Numbered from the stretch's first letter, positions 9,168 through 17,794 are shown. The stretch is 64,000 bases of DNA from Lachnospira sp. UBA3212 (GCA_002363615.1 DEWK01000024.1:81827-145826); one strand, 5' to 3'. Notes: generated by a model from the sequence alone, not told the origin. Program-made: numbers and translations.

Positions 9168-9194
9168 TGTGAAAGTGACGAAAAAACTTTCACA
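9168..9194. promoter_or_regulatory. Perfect 9-9-9 inverted repeat between murC and glgC (operator candidate)
   Basis: TGTGAAAGT (9168-9176), nine-base spacer, ACTTTCACA (9186-9194). It lacks a T-tract on either side, so it is not a terminator. It lies about 40 bases upstream of the glgC -10 and about 60 bases behind the murC -35. The binding protein is unknown. Confidence 0.5.
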
Positions 9195-9229
9195 AAAAAG
9201 GAAAATCACTACAAAATGACAAAATAATA

Positions 9230-9238
9230 TGCTATAAT
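9230..9238 (+). promoter_or_regulatory. Extended -10 promoter of glgC
   Basis: TGcTATAAT: a perfect -10 with extended TG. No good -35 at 17 bases (TACAAA), as expected for an extended -10 or activator-assisted promoter. Confidence 0.7.
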
Positions 9239-9270
9239 ATCTGTATCTTATAAGACAGCGGGGTGATAAC

Positions 9271-10542
9271 TTGATTAAAAAGGAAATGATCGCGATGTTA
9301 TTAGCAGGTGGTCAGGGAAGTCGTTTGGGAGTCTTAACTGACAAGGTTGCAAAACCTGCAGTAACATTCGGAGGAAAGTATAGAATTATTGACTTTCCTT
9401 TAAGCAATTGTATTAATTCGGGCGTCGACACGGTTGGTGTATTAACACAGTATCAGCCGTTGCGATTGAATACGCATATTGGAATCGGTATTCCATGGGA
9501 TCTGGACCGCAATATTGGGGGAGTAACAGTACTGCCACCTTATGAAAAACATGAAGGTAGTGAGTGGTATACAGGTACTGCGAATGCGATTTACCAGAAT
9601 CTTGAGTATATGGAGACCTATAATCCAGAGTATGTGCTGATTCTTTCCGGAGATCATATCTATAAGATGGACTATGAACTCATGCTCGATTATCACAAAG
9701 CAAACCATGCAGATGTAACCATCGCAGCTATGCCGGTTCCAATGGAAGAGGCAAGCAGATTCGGAATCATTGTTACGGATGATGAGAATAGGATGATAGC
9801 ATTTGAAGAAAAGCCGGAACATCCTAGAAGTAATCTTGCTTCAATGGGTATTTACATTTTTAATTTCAAGGCTTTAAAGGAAGCACTACTTGCCCTGAAA
9901 GATCAGAGCAACTGTGACTTCGGAAAACATGTCATTCCTTATTGTTTCGATAAGGATGAGCGTATCTTTGCATATGAGTATAATGGATATTGGAAGGATG
10001 TAGGAACCTTAGGCTCTTATTGGGAGGCTAATATGGAACTGATTGATATCATTCCTGTATTCAATTTATATGAAGAATTCTGGAGAATCTATACGAAGAG
10101 TGAGATACTACCACCTCAGTATTTATCAGCGGATTCGAAAGTGGAACGATGCATTATTGGAGAAGGTACAGCGATTTATGGAGAGGTGAAAAGTTCTGTG
10201 ATCGGTACGGGTGTAGTCATTGAGAAGGGAGCCTATGTTGAGGATTCCATTATCATGTCAGGTACCGTGATCAAGGCTGGCACGCATGTTTACAAATCTA
10301 TTATTGCGGAGAACGTCGTAATCGGCGAGAATTGCAACATCGGAATTGGAGAAGAGGCTGAAAGTAAGTTGAATGCAAAGATATATGCATTTGGCTTGGC
10401 AGTCATTGGTGAGGATTCGATAATCCCCGATGGTGTTACAATTGGAAAAAACACAGTAATAACAGGTGAGACTACATTAAAGGATTATGTAGATCGTAAA
10501 CTTGCCTCCGGTGGGTATATCAGGAAGGCAGGTGAGATGTAA
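9271..10542 (+). CDS. glgC: Glucose-1-phosphate adenylyltransferase
   Basis: Makes ADP-glucose from glucose 1-phosphate and ATP, the committed step of glycogen synthesis. The nucleotide-binding loop [10 protein letters not shown] is at residues 11-20, the substrate regions [24 protein letters not shown] and [11 protein letters not shown] are intact, and the C-terminal left-handed beta-helix with hexapeptide repeats spans about 290-400. Start: TTG at 9271 with GGGGTGAT upstream; the resulting [14 protein letters not shown] matches what I know of the family, while the next ATG (9286) lacks a site. 423 residues. Its stop overlaps the glgD start by one base, so the two subunits are coupled. Confidence 0.95.
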   Translation: MIKKEMIAMLLAGGQGSRLGVLTDKVAKPAVTFGGKYRIIDFPLSNCINSGVDTVGVLTQYQPLRLNTHIGIGIPWDLDRNIGGVTVLPPYEKHEGSEWYTGTANAIYQNLEYMETYNPEYVLILSGDHIYKMDYELMLDYHKANHADVTIAAMPVPMEEASRFGIIVTDDENRMIAFEEKPEHPRSNLASMGIYIFNFKALKEALLALKDQSNCDFGKHVIPYCFDKDERIFAYEYNGYWKDVGTLGSYWEANMELIDIIPVFNLYEEFWRIYTKSEILPPQYLSADSKVERCIIGEGTAIYGEVKSSVIGTGVVIEKGAYVEDSIIMSGTVIKAGTHVYKSIIAENVVIGENCNIGIGEEAESKLNAKIYAFGLAVIGEDSIIPDGVTIGKNTVITGETTLKDYVDRKLASGGYIRKAGEM

Positions 10543-11663
10543 TGAGAGCAGTAGGTTTAATATTAGCAGGCGGTAATAGTAACCGTATGAAGGAGCTTTC
10601 CTACAAACGTGCCATTGCAGCTATGCCTGTGGCAGGCAGTTACAGAGCAATTGATTTTTCTCTTAGTAACATGTCTAATTCTCATATACAGAACGTCGCA
10701 GTTCTTACCCAGTACAATGCATTGTCCTTGAATGAACACTTAAGTTCATCCAAGTGGTGGGATTTTGGTAGAAAACAAGGAGGTATGTTTGTTTTTACTC
10801 CTTCTATTACTGCCGATAATGGGTTCTGGTATCGTGGAACAGCTGATGCCATTCACCAGAACATTAGCTTTTTAAAGAATAGTCACGAACCATATGTAGT
10901 AATTGCATCCGGTGATGGCATCTACAAATTAGATTACAATAAGGTATTAGAATACCATATTGAGAAAAAAGCGGATGTTACCGTGGTTTGTACACACGGC
11001 AGAGAAGGGGAAGATCTGAGTCGATTTGGTCTGGTTAAAACAGACGGGGATAACCGTATTACTGACTTTGAGGAGAAGCCGGTAGAGGTCACCTCGCATC
11101 TTATATCAACTGGTATCTATGTCATTCGTAGAAGACAGTTGATTGAGTTGATTGAACGTTGTACAGAAGAAGAACGATATGATTTTGTTTCGGACATCTT
11201 AGTACGTTATAAGAATATAAAACGTATTTATGCGTATGAGATGGAGGGCTATTGGAGTAACATTTCTACCGTAGATTCTTATTTCCAAACAAATATGGAC
11301 TTTTTAAATCCAGAAGTTCAGGATTATTTCTTTAGACAGTATCCGGATGTATATTCAAAGGTAGATGATTTACCACCTGCCAAGTACAATAAAGGTTCTC
11401 AGGTAAGGAATTCCCTGATTTCCAGCGGATGTATTGTGAATGGTAGTGTTGAAGATTCTGTTGTATTTAAGAAAGCATATATCGGTAATAATTGCGTGAT
11501 TCGTAATTCAATCATTTTGAATAACGTTTATATAGGAGATAATTGCCGTATTGAGAACTGCATCGTAGAAAGTAGAGGTACGATTAAGTCTAATTCTACA
11601 TATATCGGAGAGAATGGACAGACTAGAATCGTTTTAGAAGAAGGCGAACGATATATGATGTAA
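10542..11663 (+). CDS. glgD: GlgD, regulatory partner of ADP-glucose pyrophosphorylase
   Basis: Paralogue of GlgC that in Firmicutes forms a mixed enzyme with it and raises its activity. The nucleotidyltransferase fold is present (LILAGGNSNRMKELS at 6-20, then GTADAIHQN and IASGDGIYKLDY), but the catalytic loop differs from GlgC: GGNSNRMKE replaces GGQGSRLG. The C-terminal beta-helix is shorter, and the product is 373 residues against 423. The ATG overlaps the glgC stop. Downstream, spoVG follows after about 36 bases without an obvious terminator, so glgC-glgD-spoVG is probably one transcript. Confidence 0.93.
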   Translation: MRAVGLILAGGNSNRMKELSYKRAIAAMPVAGSYRAIDFSLSNMSNSHIQNVAVLTQYNALSLNEHLSSSKWWDFGRKQGGMFVFTPSITADNGFWYRGTADAIHQNISFLKNSHEPYVVIASGDGIYKLDYNKVLEYHIEKKADVTVVCTHGREGEDLSRFGLVKTDGDNRITDFEEKPVEVTSHLISTGIYVIRRRQLIELIERCTEEERYDFVSDILVRYKNIKRIYAYEMEGYWSNISTVDSYFQTNMDFLNPEVQDYFFRQYPDVYSKVDDLPPAKYNKGSQVRNSLISSGCIVNGSVEDSVVFKKAYIGNNCVIRNSIILNNVYIGDNCRIENCIVESRGTIKSNSTYIGENGQTRIVLEEGERYMM

Positions 11664-11699
11664 GATCATAATCGAAATAGAGACATGGAGGGTTCTAAA

Positions 11700-11975
11700 A
11701 TGGAAGTAACAGATGTTAGAGTTAGAAAGGTGAAGACCGAAGGTAAGATGAAAGCAATTGTATCCCTTACTTTCGATAACGAATTTGCAGTACATGATAT
11801 CAAAGTCATTGAAGGCGAAAAAGGGTTGTTTATTGCTATGCCAAGTAGAAAGGCAGCAGATGGCGAATTTAGAGATATCGTGCATCCAATCAATTCGGAA
11901 ACAAGAAAAAGATTGCAGGATATTATTCTTCAAAAGTTTGAAGAAACAGAAGATCCTGAAGACGCAGAAGCCTAG
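11700..11975 (+). CDS. spoVG: Septation/RNA-binding regulator SpoVG
   Basis: Small nucleic-acid-binding protein; in Bacillus it affects asymmetric septation and in other Firmicutes it regulates [14 protein letters not shown]...[25 protein letters not shown]...LFIAMPSRK is the whole conserved core, followed by the RDIVHPI segment. The ATG at 11700 has GGAGG eight bases upstream; the in-frame start 15 bases earlier lacks one. 91 residues, including an acidic tail ([11 protein letters not shown]). The last 18 bases of the gene are also the first 18 bases of a tandem repeat array that continues into the 3' region. Confidence 0.96.
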   Translation: MEVTDVRVRKVKTEGKMKAIVSLTFDNEFAVHDIKVIEGEKGLFIAMPSRKAADGEFRDIVHPINSETRKRLQDIILQKFEETEDPEDAEA

Positions 11976-12263
11976 AGGCTTATAAATTGCAAGCATCAAT
12001 CTTTACGGGTAAAGGAAAAAGATGGCTTGAAGACGGAGGAGCGAGAGTGGCTATCATTGCAGGAGTCAATCTTTTTGAAAAAAGGAAAAAGACACCTGAA
12101 GACGCAGGAGCCGAGTGGCTTATTTGCATCAATCTCCCGGGTGGAGGCTACAGATGCAAAGAGACGAAAAGCCTTGTGGGGGGCTAACGGAATTGCAGAA
12201 ATCAATCTTCCAGGGAGGAAGGAAAAAGATGTTCTGAAGACGCAGGAACCTAGCGGTTTACAA
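11958..12263 (+). repeat. Degenerate tandem repeat array of about 70 bp units, starting inside spoVG
   Basis: Units begin GAAGACGCAGGAGCC or close variants at 11958, 12029, 12098, about 12160 (degenerate: GAGACGAAAAGCC) and 12236 (partial). Shared blocks in order are GAAGACG, a small stem AGCC-n-GGCT, TTGCA, ATCAATCT, GGG, and GGAAAAAGA. The first unit includes the last five codons and stop of spoVG. The units have diverged and do not keep one open frame. They precede the terminator at 12283. Confidence 0.85.
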
Positions 12264-12282
12264 CTAAATATTATGTTTTATG

Positions 12283-12318
12283 GAAGCACTGCCACTGGGC
12301 GGTGCTTCTCTTTTTTTT
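12283..12318 (+). terminator. Terminator of glgC-glgD-spoVG
   Basis: GAAGCACTGCC (12283-12293) pairs with GGCGGTGCTTC (12298-12308), with one G-T pair and an ACTG loop, followed by TCTTTTTTTT. A textbook intrinsic terminator. Confidence 0.92.
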
Positions 12319-12363
12319 AATCACGATAGAATTGCCCATTTTTTTTCGGTTTCTAATTAAGCC

Positions 12364-12391
12364 TTGCCTTTTTACATATATTTGCTAAAAT
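12364..12391 (+). promoter_or_regulatory. Promoter of the ABC exporter operon
   Basis: TTGCCT (12364-12369), 16-base spacer, TAAAAT (12386-12391) with extended TG (TGcTAAAAT). Confidence 0.7.
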
Positions 12392-12444
12392 ATAAAAAGG
12401 TTTTATAAAATATATAGTTAGGAAATAGTAGAAAGGGTAGTGGT

Positions 12445-12936
12445 ATGAAAAAGAAAATATTTAATAGCATTTTTTTAGTGGTGGTTTTGGTTTTAGTTTT
12501 TTTCTATCTCAATGGCGAAGTAGGTGTAGGTGGAACGGAAGGAAATATAGTTTTATCAGAGAATAATTCAGATTATACATCTGAGGATGGTGAATTATAT
12601 AATCAAGACCTTACCTATGATGAGGAAAACAATGAAATCACCATGAATGATGAAACACATTTCCATACGAAAGAGACTTCTTCCGTATTAGTGGAGTTAT
12701 CCACGAATACTTTAACGGAAGGGGTAACGATTGATGCAACCATTCTTGATGATAAGGGAAATAAAATCGATCATATGTTACTAGGCTCTAATAAATCGGT
12801 AAAAATGAAATATAAGGGGAAGTGGACTTATATTACAGTGCAACTGAAATATCCAAATTTAGAAAAGGGTGATTCATCGGCGGTTAATTTAAATGTCGAA
12901 GGTTATGCTCGAAGATTTACTCCTAGTAAATATTAA
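12445..12936 (+). CDS. Unknown membrane-anchored secreted protein of an ABC exporter operon
   Basis: 163 residues. An N-terminal Lys-rich end and hydrophobic segment (about 5-23, IFNSIFLVVVLVLVFFYL) act as signal or anchor, with no lipobox cysteine. The outside part is acidic and Thr/Asn-rich and looks like a small beta-sandwich (SSVLVELSTNTLTEGVTIDATILDDKGNKIDHMLL). The ATG follows AAAGGGTAGTGGT. It is first in an operon with two FtsX-type permeases and one ATPase, so it may be the periplasmic-side accessory or a substrate; this is inference from position. No named family was recognised. Confidence 0.75.
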   Translation: MKKKIFNSIFLVVVLVLVFFYLNGEVGVGGTEGNIVLSENNSDYTSEDGELYNQDLTYDEENNEITMNDETHFHTKETSSVLVELSTNTLTEGVTIDATILDDKGNKIDHMLLGSNKSVKMKYKGKWTYITVQLKYPNLEKGDSSAVNLNVEGYARRFTPSKY

Positions 12937-12952
12937 AGGAATGATAATCAAC

Positions 12953-14023
12953 ATGAGAATGAAGATGAAAAAAATTTTGCGATATCCTTTAGCAGACTTA
13001 TATATGATATTTGCATACAGTATTGCTTTTTTTGTTCTATTTATAGCACTTTTTTTAGCAGATGAAATATTTCAGTTAAATAAAGATTCGGATAATTATG
13101 CATATGATAGCACCTATACGGTGGAGTATCATGGAGATTTTAAAGAATTACTGGAAGTTACAAAGGACCTTTCCTGTAATGTGACGATTGAGAATTATCC
13201 TGTCAGCATATAGTTAAAAGGGGAACTGCAGGAATCGGCAGTAGATATTATCTTAAGAGAAAATGAATCCTTGAACTTGCAATTTCTTTCAGGTAAGTTT
13301 GGAAAGCAAAGGAAAACAGTAAATATAGGAAAGTCTTGGGCAGAATATTTGAGTCTTAAAAAAGGAGATAAACTTGAAATAGGCGGGGAAAAGTATAGGA
13401 TTAGTGGGATAATCGGAGTAAAATCTTCAAACTATTTCGATTATGTGACCTGTATTTGCTATGAGGCGGCAGGAGAGGAATTAGAACAATCACTGGAAAA
13501 ATCACATGACTTTTCGCTTCGCTTAGAAAGTAATTCCCATGATACATCCATGGATTATGGGGAAATATTAAAGTTGATCAGCGATGAATCTACCGCACAA
13601 GGAATCGCAAAGAGTAATGCAGCGATTATTGGAGGCGAGCAGATGCAGTCATGCTTCTATTTTCTGGCATATATTTTTGCTCTGATCCATTGTGTGATTG
13701 CGTCAGATATTTGGATTTCTCAGAGAAAAAAAGAAATAGCAGTGAAAAAGATGCTGGGATTTAGGTTTGGAGAGATTTTTAAAAATCTTTATATCCAAAA
13801 TTTAAGATTAATCACCATGTCAGCAGGCTTGTGTTTCGTTATTTATTTTGTTGCAAGTGTATTTGGAAAACAAATATTGGAGACGGAAGTGCGACTCAAT
13901 ATACGTAGTATATTGGTGTTAGTGGGATTTATATTCTTTACTACATTCATCACAATTATACGAAGTATAGGGGTAATTAGTAAAAAAACGTCAAGAGATG
14001 TCTTGAGTGAGAGGGAAAACTAG
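12953..14023 (+). pseudogene. FtsX/MacB-type ABC permease, split by an in-frame TAG
   Basis: The reading frame is continuous except for TAG at 13211-13213; the frame on both sides of it is the same and reads as one permease. Before the stop: one membrane segment (LYMIFAYSIAFFVLFIALFLA) and the start of the outside domain. After it: the rest of that domain and three membrane segments (SCFYFLAYIFALIHCVI; LITMSAGLCFVIYF; SILVLVGFIFFTTFI), with the KKEIAVKKMLGFRFGEI motif typical of FtsX permeases. The total would be about 356 codons. The fragment after TAG has no convincing ribosome binding site. The start at 12953 is the best of several close ATGs. Either a nonsense mutation, a sequencing error, or stop read-through. 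Confidence 0.8.
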
Positions 14024-14024
14024 T

Positions 14025-15296
14025 ATGCGTATTCTAGACAGAATTCACTTTATCACAGAATTATTAACGGTTAGAAAACGAAACTTAATTATGATTTTAA
14101 TCATGATGTCGGTGATTTTCATCATGATTGATTCCATAGGAAGTCTCTATTTTTCAAAAAACAATGGATATAGAAGGTTTTGTGATTTTTTTCAAGATGA
14201 TATAGAGGATTTATATCGTGTGGAATTTCAGATGACCTATGATGAGGATCAATTTACAGATGAAGAAGGTCAAATGATTGATTTGCTATCCTATGTGCAA
14301 TCGATAGAAAATATGGAGGGGGTATCTCAAGTCTTAAGGTATGGCTCCTTAGTTCGGCCAGTAAGTGCTTTCTTGGAAAATGATGACTATATTTCCATGA
14401 TGAAAAAAACTGATTTATCGAATCAACCAGAGGCTGTTATTCAAAAGTATTATACTAATATTGTATGTGCGGACTCTTCCATGCTTAAGGAATTAGGGTT
14501 AGAAAAGGAAGAGAAGAAATTAAACATAAGTAAAGAGGATAATGTATATCCGGCTTATTTAGGGGCAAAATTTAAAAAACTGTATAAGGTTGGAGATAAA
14601 ATACTATACAGTAGTAGATCTGGAAGCTATATACAGGTGGTTGGTTTTTTTTCGGAAGGGCTTCAATTACCTGATAGCGGTGCACCTTCATTAAACTATG
14701 AGAAATATTTTGATATGGATGTATCCGTTCTTATATGTTTGGATGATACGTTTGATGTTGATTATTACACAAATGGGCTATATGTAAAGTTTCAGGATGA
14801 AAGCAAACAGGATTGCATCAATAGAATAAAAGATTTAGCAGGTGAATATGAGCAGAATGTCTCGGTGAAGTCCTTAGACCATGAATTGCAGATAGCCAGA
14901 CAAGAGCAAGAATTAATCGAGAAGTATTATATTCGGTTGCTGATATTTTTACTGATGCTTGCCTGGTTGACGATTCTCGTAGCCCAGTATACTCAGTTAA
15001 AATTAATAAATAGAAGATTAGCAATCTGGATGGCTTATGGCATAAGCAAAAATCAAATCATGGGCATGCTAATGGTGAGTGAATTTTTAAAAATTTTACT
15101 TCCCCTTGGTATTATGAATCTTTACAGTACTTATGCATTCGAAGGATATTCAGAACAGTATCTTCAAATTCATAGAGATTACATGGTTCCGATTTTATCT
15201 GCCTTTGGATTTATTATTTTTATATCAATAATTGCATTTCAATATTTTTCACTTAGAAGAATAAAGATTTCAAATTTATTGAAAAAAGAGGATTAG
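14025..15296 (+). CDS. FtsX/MacB-type ABC transporter permease (second permease)
   Basis: 423 residues. One N-terminal membrane segment (about 19-38, NLIMILIMMSVIFIMIDSI), a large outside domain (about 45-290), then three membrane segments (RLLIFLLMLAWLTILVAQY; FLKILLPLGIMNLYS; VPILSAFGFIIFISIIAFQYF), the FtsX/MacB layout. The motif NRRLAIWMAYGISKNQI, just after the second membrane segment, is the cytoplasmic coupling loop seen in this family. The ATG at 14025 follows GAGAGGG and lies one base after the stop of the first permease; an in-frame GTG at 14007 overlaps that gene and is less likely. It should pair with the first permease as a heterodimer, so the TAG upstream probably affects the whole transporter. 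Confidence 0.88.
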   Translation: MRILDRIHFITELLTVRKRNLIMILIMMSVIFIMIDSIGSLYFSKNNGYRRFCDFFQDDIEDLYRVEFQMTYDEDQFTDEEGQMIDLLSYVQSIENMEGVSQVLRYGSLVRPVSAFLENDDYISMMKKTDLSNQPEAVIQKYYTNIVCADSSMLKELGLEKEEKKLNISKEDNVYPAYLGAKFKKLYKVGDKILYSSRSGSYIQVVGFFSEGLQLPDSGAPSLNYEKYFDMDVSVLICLDDTFDVDYYTNGLYVKFQDESKQDCINRIKDLAGEYEQNVSVKSLDHELQIARQEQELIEKYYIRLLIFLLMLAWLTILVAQYTQLKLINRRLAIWMAYGISKNQIMGMLMVSEFLKILLPLGIMNLYSTYAFEGYSEQYLQIHRDYMVPILSAFGFIIFISIIAFQYFSLRRIKISNLLKKED

Positions 15297-15305
15297 GAGT
15301 AGATT

Positions 15306-15971
15306 GTGATAAAACTTATTAATGCGAAAAAAAGCTATCAAAATGGTAGTGTTACGACGGATGCGATTAATAATCTGAATCTGGAGATTTTTAAAGATGA
15401 ATATATTGCCATTATGGGAACCAGTGGATCTGGAAAGAGTACGCTTTTAAACGTTCTAGGTGGAATGGATGTACTAAGTTCAGGTCAATATTTATTTGAA
15501 GGAAAGGATATAACAAATCTAAAGGGCAAGAAATTAGATTTGTTTCGCAAGAAAAATATTGGTTTTGTTTTTCAAAACTTTGCACTTTTAGATCAGTATA
15601 CGGTATACGAAAACGTGGAATTACCATTGATTAGCCAGAAGGTTTCCGTAGGAAAAAGAAAAAAGATTATCAATGATATTTTGGTCAAATTACAGATTGA
15701 AGATCTTAAAAACAAGAGAGCAAAGGAAATTTCGGGAGGCCAGCAGCAAAGATGTGCCATTGCAAGAGCTATGGCCACAGGAGCACCAATTATATTGGCC
15801 GATGAACCTACAGGTTCTTTAGATAGCAAAACAACCAAAGAAATCATGGACGTATTTGATCAGGTGCATAAAGAGGGAAAAACCATTATTATGGTTACAC
15901 ACGACGAGGAAGTTGCCAAAAGAGCTCAAAGGATTATACGCCTGGAGGATGGTATCATTGTCAGCGATTAG
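15306..15971 (+). CDS. ABC transporter ATPase (LolD/MacB type)
   Basis: ATPase of the exporter. Walker A is GTSGSGKST (38-46), the signature SGGQQQR starts near 143, Walker B is IILADEPTGSLD near 163, and the H-loop is VTHDEE. The length of 221 and close spacing of signature and Walker B are typical of the LolD/MacB/FtsE subfamily that goes with FtsX-fold permeases. The start is GTG at 15306 with AGGAG upstream. A strong terminator follows at once, closing the operon. The substrate is unknown: peptide, lipid or lipoprotein export are all possible. Confidence 0.94.
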   Translation: MIKLINAKKSYQNGSVTTDAINNLNLEIFKDEYIAIMGTSGSGKSTLLNVLGGMDVLSSGQYLFEGKDITNLKGKKLDLFRKKNIGFVFQNFALLDQYTVYENVELPLISQKVSVGKRKKIINDILVKLQIEDLKNKRAKEISGGQQQRCAIARAMATGAPIILADEPTGSLDSKTTKEIMDVFDQVHKEGKTIIMVTHDEEVAKRAQRIIRLEDGIIVSD

Positions 15972-15977
15972 ATATTT

Positions 15978-16002
15978 AAGGCGGTTTAGACCGCCTTTTT
16001 TT
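15978..16002 (+). terminator. Terminator of the ABC exporter operon
   Basis: AAGGCGGT (15978-15985), loop TTAG, ACCGCCTT (15990-15997), then five T. Confidence 0.95.
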
Positions 16003-16023
16003 ATTGGAATCTTAAAAATGAAA

Positions 16024-16053
16024 TTGTAGAACACTTATGACCTATGTTATAAT
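16024..16053 (+). promoter_or_regulatory. Promoter of the DUF308/HdeD-like gene
   Basis: TTGTAG (16024-16029), 18-base spacer, TATAAT (16048-16053) with extended TG (TGtTATAAT). Confidence 0.75.
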
Positions 16054-16082
16054 GAAAGCGATAGTCAAAGGAGGACAATAGA

Positions 16083-16610
16083 ATGCTGAATATGATTAAG
16101 GCCAAGGGCTTATGGACCTCGATTTTGATGATTTTACTTGGATGCATCTTAACATTCAATCCGGGTGGAATCATAATTATGATTACAAAGATTATTGGAA
16201 CCGTTATTTTAATTGGTGGAATTGTTGGGATTTTACAAAACCTATTGGACAAGCAAAAGACACTTCGAGACCAGATGTCATTAGTTGGATCTATTATAGC
16301 CGGACTAGTGGGAATCTTTATTTTACTTCGTGCTCAGACGGTTTCATCCATTCTTCCATTTTTATTGGGAATTCTGATTTTATTTTATGGGGCTTCCCAG
16401 ATTGCTCAGGCGATTGATATCAAGAAACATAATTATGATCATTGGACCCGTTTTTTATTGATTGGTTTGATTACGATTTTCTTAGGAGCATTTGTAGTAA
16501 TTAATCCATTTAAGAGTGGGGAGATTTTAATCCGAATCATTGGTGTAATCCTGATTTATGGTGGAGTTACCGGAATTTTAGCAGTTTATCGAATTGGAAA
16601 GTATTTATAA
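16083..16610 (+). CDS. DUF308/HdeD-like six-span membrane protein
   Basis: 175 residues and almost entirely hydrophobic: about six membrane helices in three similar hairpins, each with a Gly-rich second helix (ITKIIGTVILIGGIVGIL; LPFLLGILILFYGASQI; LIRIIGVILIYGGVTGIL). This internal repetition and the FNPGG and INPF turns are those of the DUF308/HdeD family, known in enteric bacteria for acid resistance but of unknown function in Firmicutes. Strong AAAGGAGG site before the ATG. It is a single gene with its own promoter and terminator. Confidence 0.85.
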   Translation: MLNMIKAKGLWTSILMILLGCILTFNPGGIIIMITKIIGTVILIGGIVGILQNLLDKQKTLRDQMSLVGSIIAGLVGIFILLRAQTVSSILPFLLGILILFYGASQIAQAIDIKKHNYDHWTRFLLIGLITIFLGAFVVINPFKSGEILIRIIGVILIYGGVTGILAVYRIGKYL

Positions 16611-16619
16611 AAGACATTC

Positions 16620-16660
16620 AAAAACCCCTATTTACCAAGTATGAGTAAATAGGGGTTTTT
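16620..16660. terminator. Bidirectional terminator between convergent genes
   Basis: A perfect 16-bp stem: the A-run plus CCCCTATTTAC (16620-16635) with GTAAATAGGGG plus the T-run (16645-16660), 9-base loop. The A and T runs make it functional on both strands. Confidence 0.95.
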
Positions 16661-16684
16661 GGGTTTATAGAAAGATCTTTTTGT

Positions 16685-17794
16685 TTATTCATCATAAGCT
16701 AAGCCGTAACTTAAAAGGGCGCGGGAATCTGTCCAACGTCCCGGCTCGTCGGAACCAAGTACTACGCTTACCACGGTGTTGGTAGAGTCCTTGGCGGCAC
16801 CTACAAAACATTTGCCGGCAGAAGTGGTAGAACCGGTTTTTAGACCAATGGCCTCTTCCATATAGTAATCACTATAAGGATTTAATAACTGGTCGGTAGA
16901 GGTCCAGGTCTCATCAATCTTTTCCATGTACTGGGTGTAAGTGGATACGGCTTCTAGGATCACTTCATTTTCAAGAGCCTGGTTGGCGATGACTGCCAGG
17001 TCGTGGGCACAGGTATACTGGTCCTCGGCGTCATATCCGTCTGGCGTAGCGAAGTGGCTATACTCTAACCCCATGCGTGAAACATTATTATTCATAATGT
17101 CTACAAAAAGGGCCGCTGCTTTCTTAACACTCATACGTCCTATAATGGAACGAGAGGTATTTACTGCAAGGACATAGGCGGCATCGTTTCCTGAGGACAT
17201 GAGCAATCCCTGGATCAGTTCTCGCACCGTGAGTTTGTCACCGATTTCCAGATTGGCGGTGGAGGAGTCTTCTGCGATTAAATTAATTTCCTTTCCTACC
17301 TTGATTTCCTGGTCTGGATCCAGGTAACGAAGGGCAATCAAGGCGGTTAGAAGTTTCGTGGTAGAAGCTGGAGCAAGCTTGGTGTAAGCATCTTTTTCAT
17401 AGAGAATAGTGCCATTGGTAACATCTACCAGGATAGCAGAAGAGGCAACCAAGTCTTCATTAAAATTCGCATCCGGATCCGTGCTGTATTGAATGCCCCG
17501 AAGATCAGCTCCCAGATTTGGGAGAACTTCCGTTGTTGCCACCGGGGCCTGGGTGGTTTCCTCTTCAGGGAGGGTGGATACTTCTTCTAACACCTTAGTG
17601 GTCTCTTGATTTTTAGTGGTCTTTTTCTTAGTATTTTTTAGTTCTAGAGAACGCTGATAAATATAATAACCCGTAATAAAAATCAGGAGGAAAACAAGGC
17701 TGTAAAAGATGGCATTGCGAATCCGTCTTCTTCTCTTTCTTATTTTTTTTCTCCTGGCCATTTCACTTCGGGAAGGACGATTAGTTCTTGTCAT
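16685..17794 (-). CDS. D-alanyl-D-alanine carboxypeptidase (low-mass penicillin-binding protein)
   Basis: Serine peptidase S11 (PBP5/DacF type) that trims the stem pentapeptide of peptidoglycan outside the membrane. The three active-site motifs are intact: S144-TTK147, S201-G-N203 and K319-T-G321. Unlike most family members, which have a cleavable signal, it starts with an Arg/Lys-rich segment (residues 14-26) and one membrane helix (about 29-46), then a Thr/Glu-rich linker (about 55-95), so it is N-terminally anchored. It ends soon after the catalytic domain, with no long C-terminal PBP5-type stalk. GTGAGG precedes the ATG. It lies 24 bases behind mfd and is the last gene of pth-mfd. Confidence 0.93.
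   Translation of the reverse strand: MTRTNRPSRSEMARRKKIRKRRRRIRNAIFYSLVFLLIFITGYYIYQRSLELKNTKKKTTKNQETTKVLEEVSTLPEEETTQAPVATTEVLPNLGADLRGIQYSTDPDANFNEDLVASSAILVDVTNGTILYEKDAYTKLAPASTTKLLTALIALRYLDPDQEIKVGKEINLIAEDSSTANLEIGDKLTVRELIQGLLMSSGNDAAYVLAVNTSRSIIGRMSVKKAAALFVDIMNNNVSRMGLEYSHFATPDGYDAEDQYTCAHDLAVIANQALENEVILEAVSTYTQYMEKIDETWTSTDQLLNPYSDYYMEEAIGLKTGSTTSAGKCFVGAAKDSTNTVVSVVLGSDEPGRWTDSRALLSYGLAYDE

Noticed and set aside
12027..12320. 97-codon open frame over the spoVG repeat array
   Set aside because: The frame changes between repeat units, the translation is not conserved between units, and the frame runs into the terminator.
16053..16067. cre-like TGAAAGCGATAGTCA at the start of the DUF308 transcript
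   Set aside because: The half-sites are one base too far apart for the consensus.
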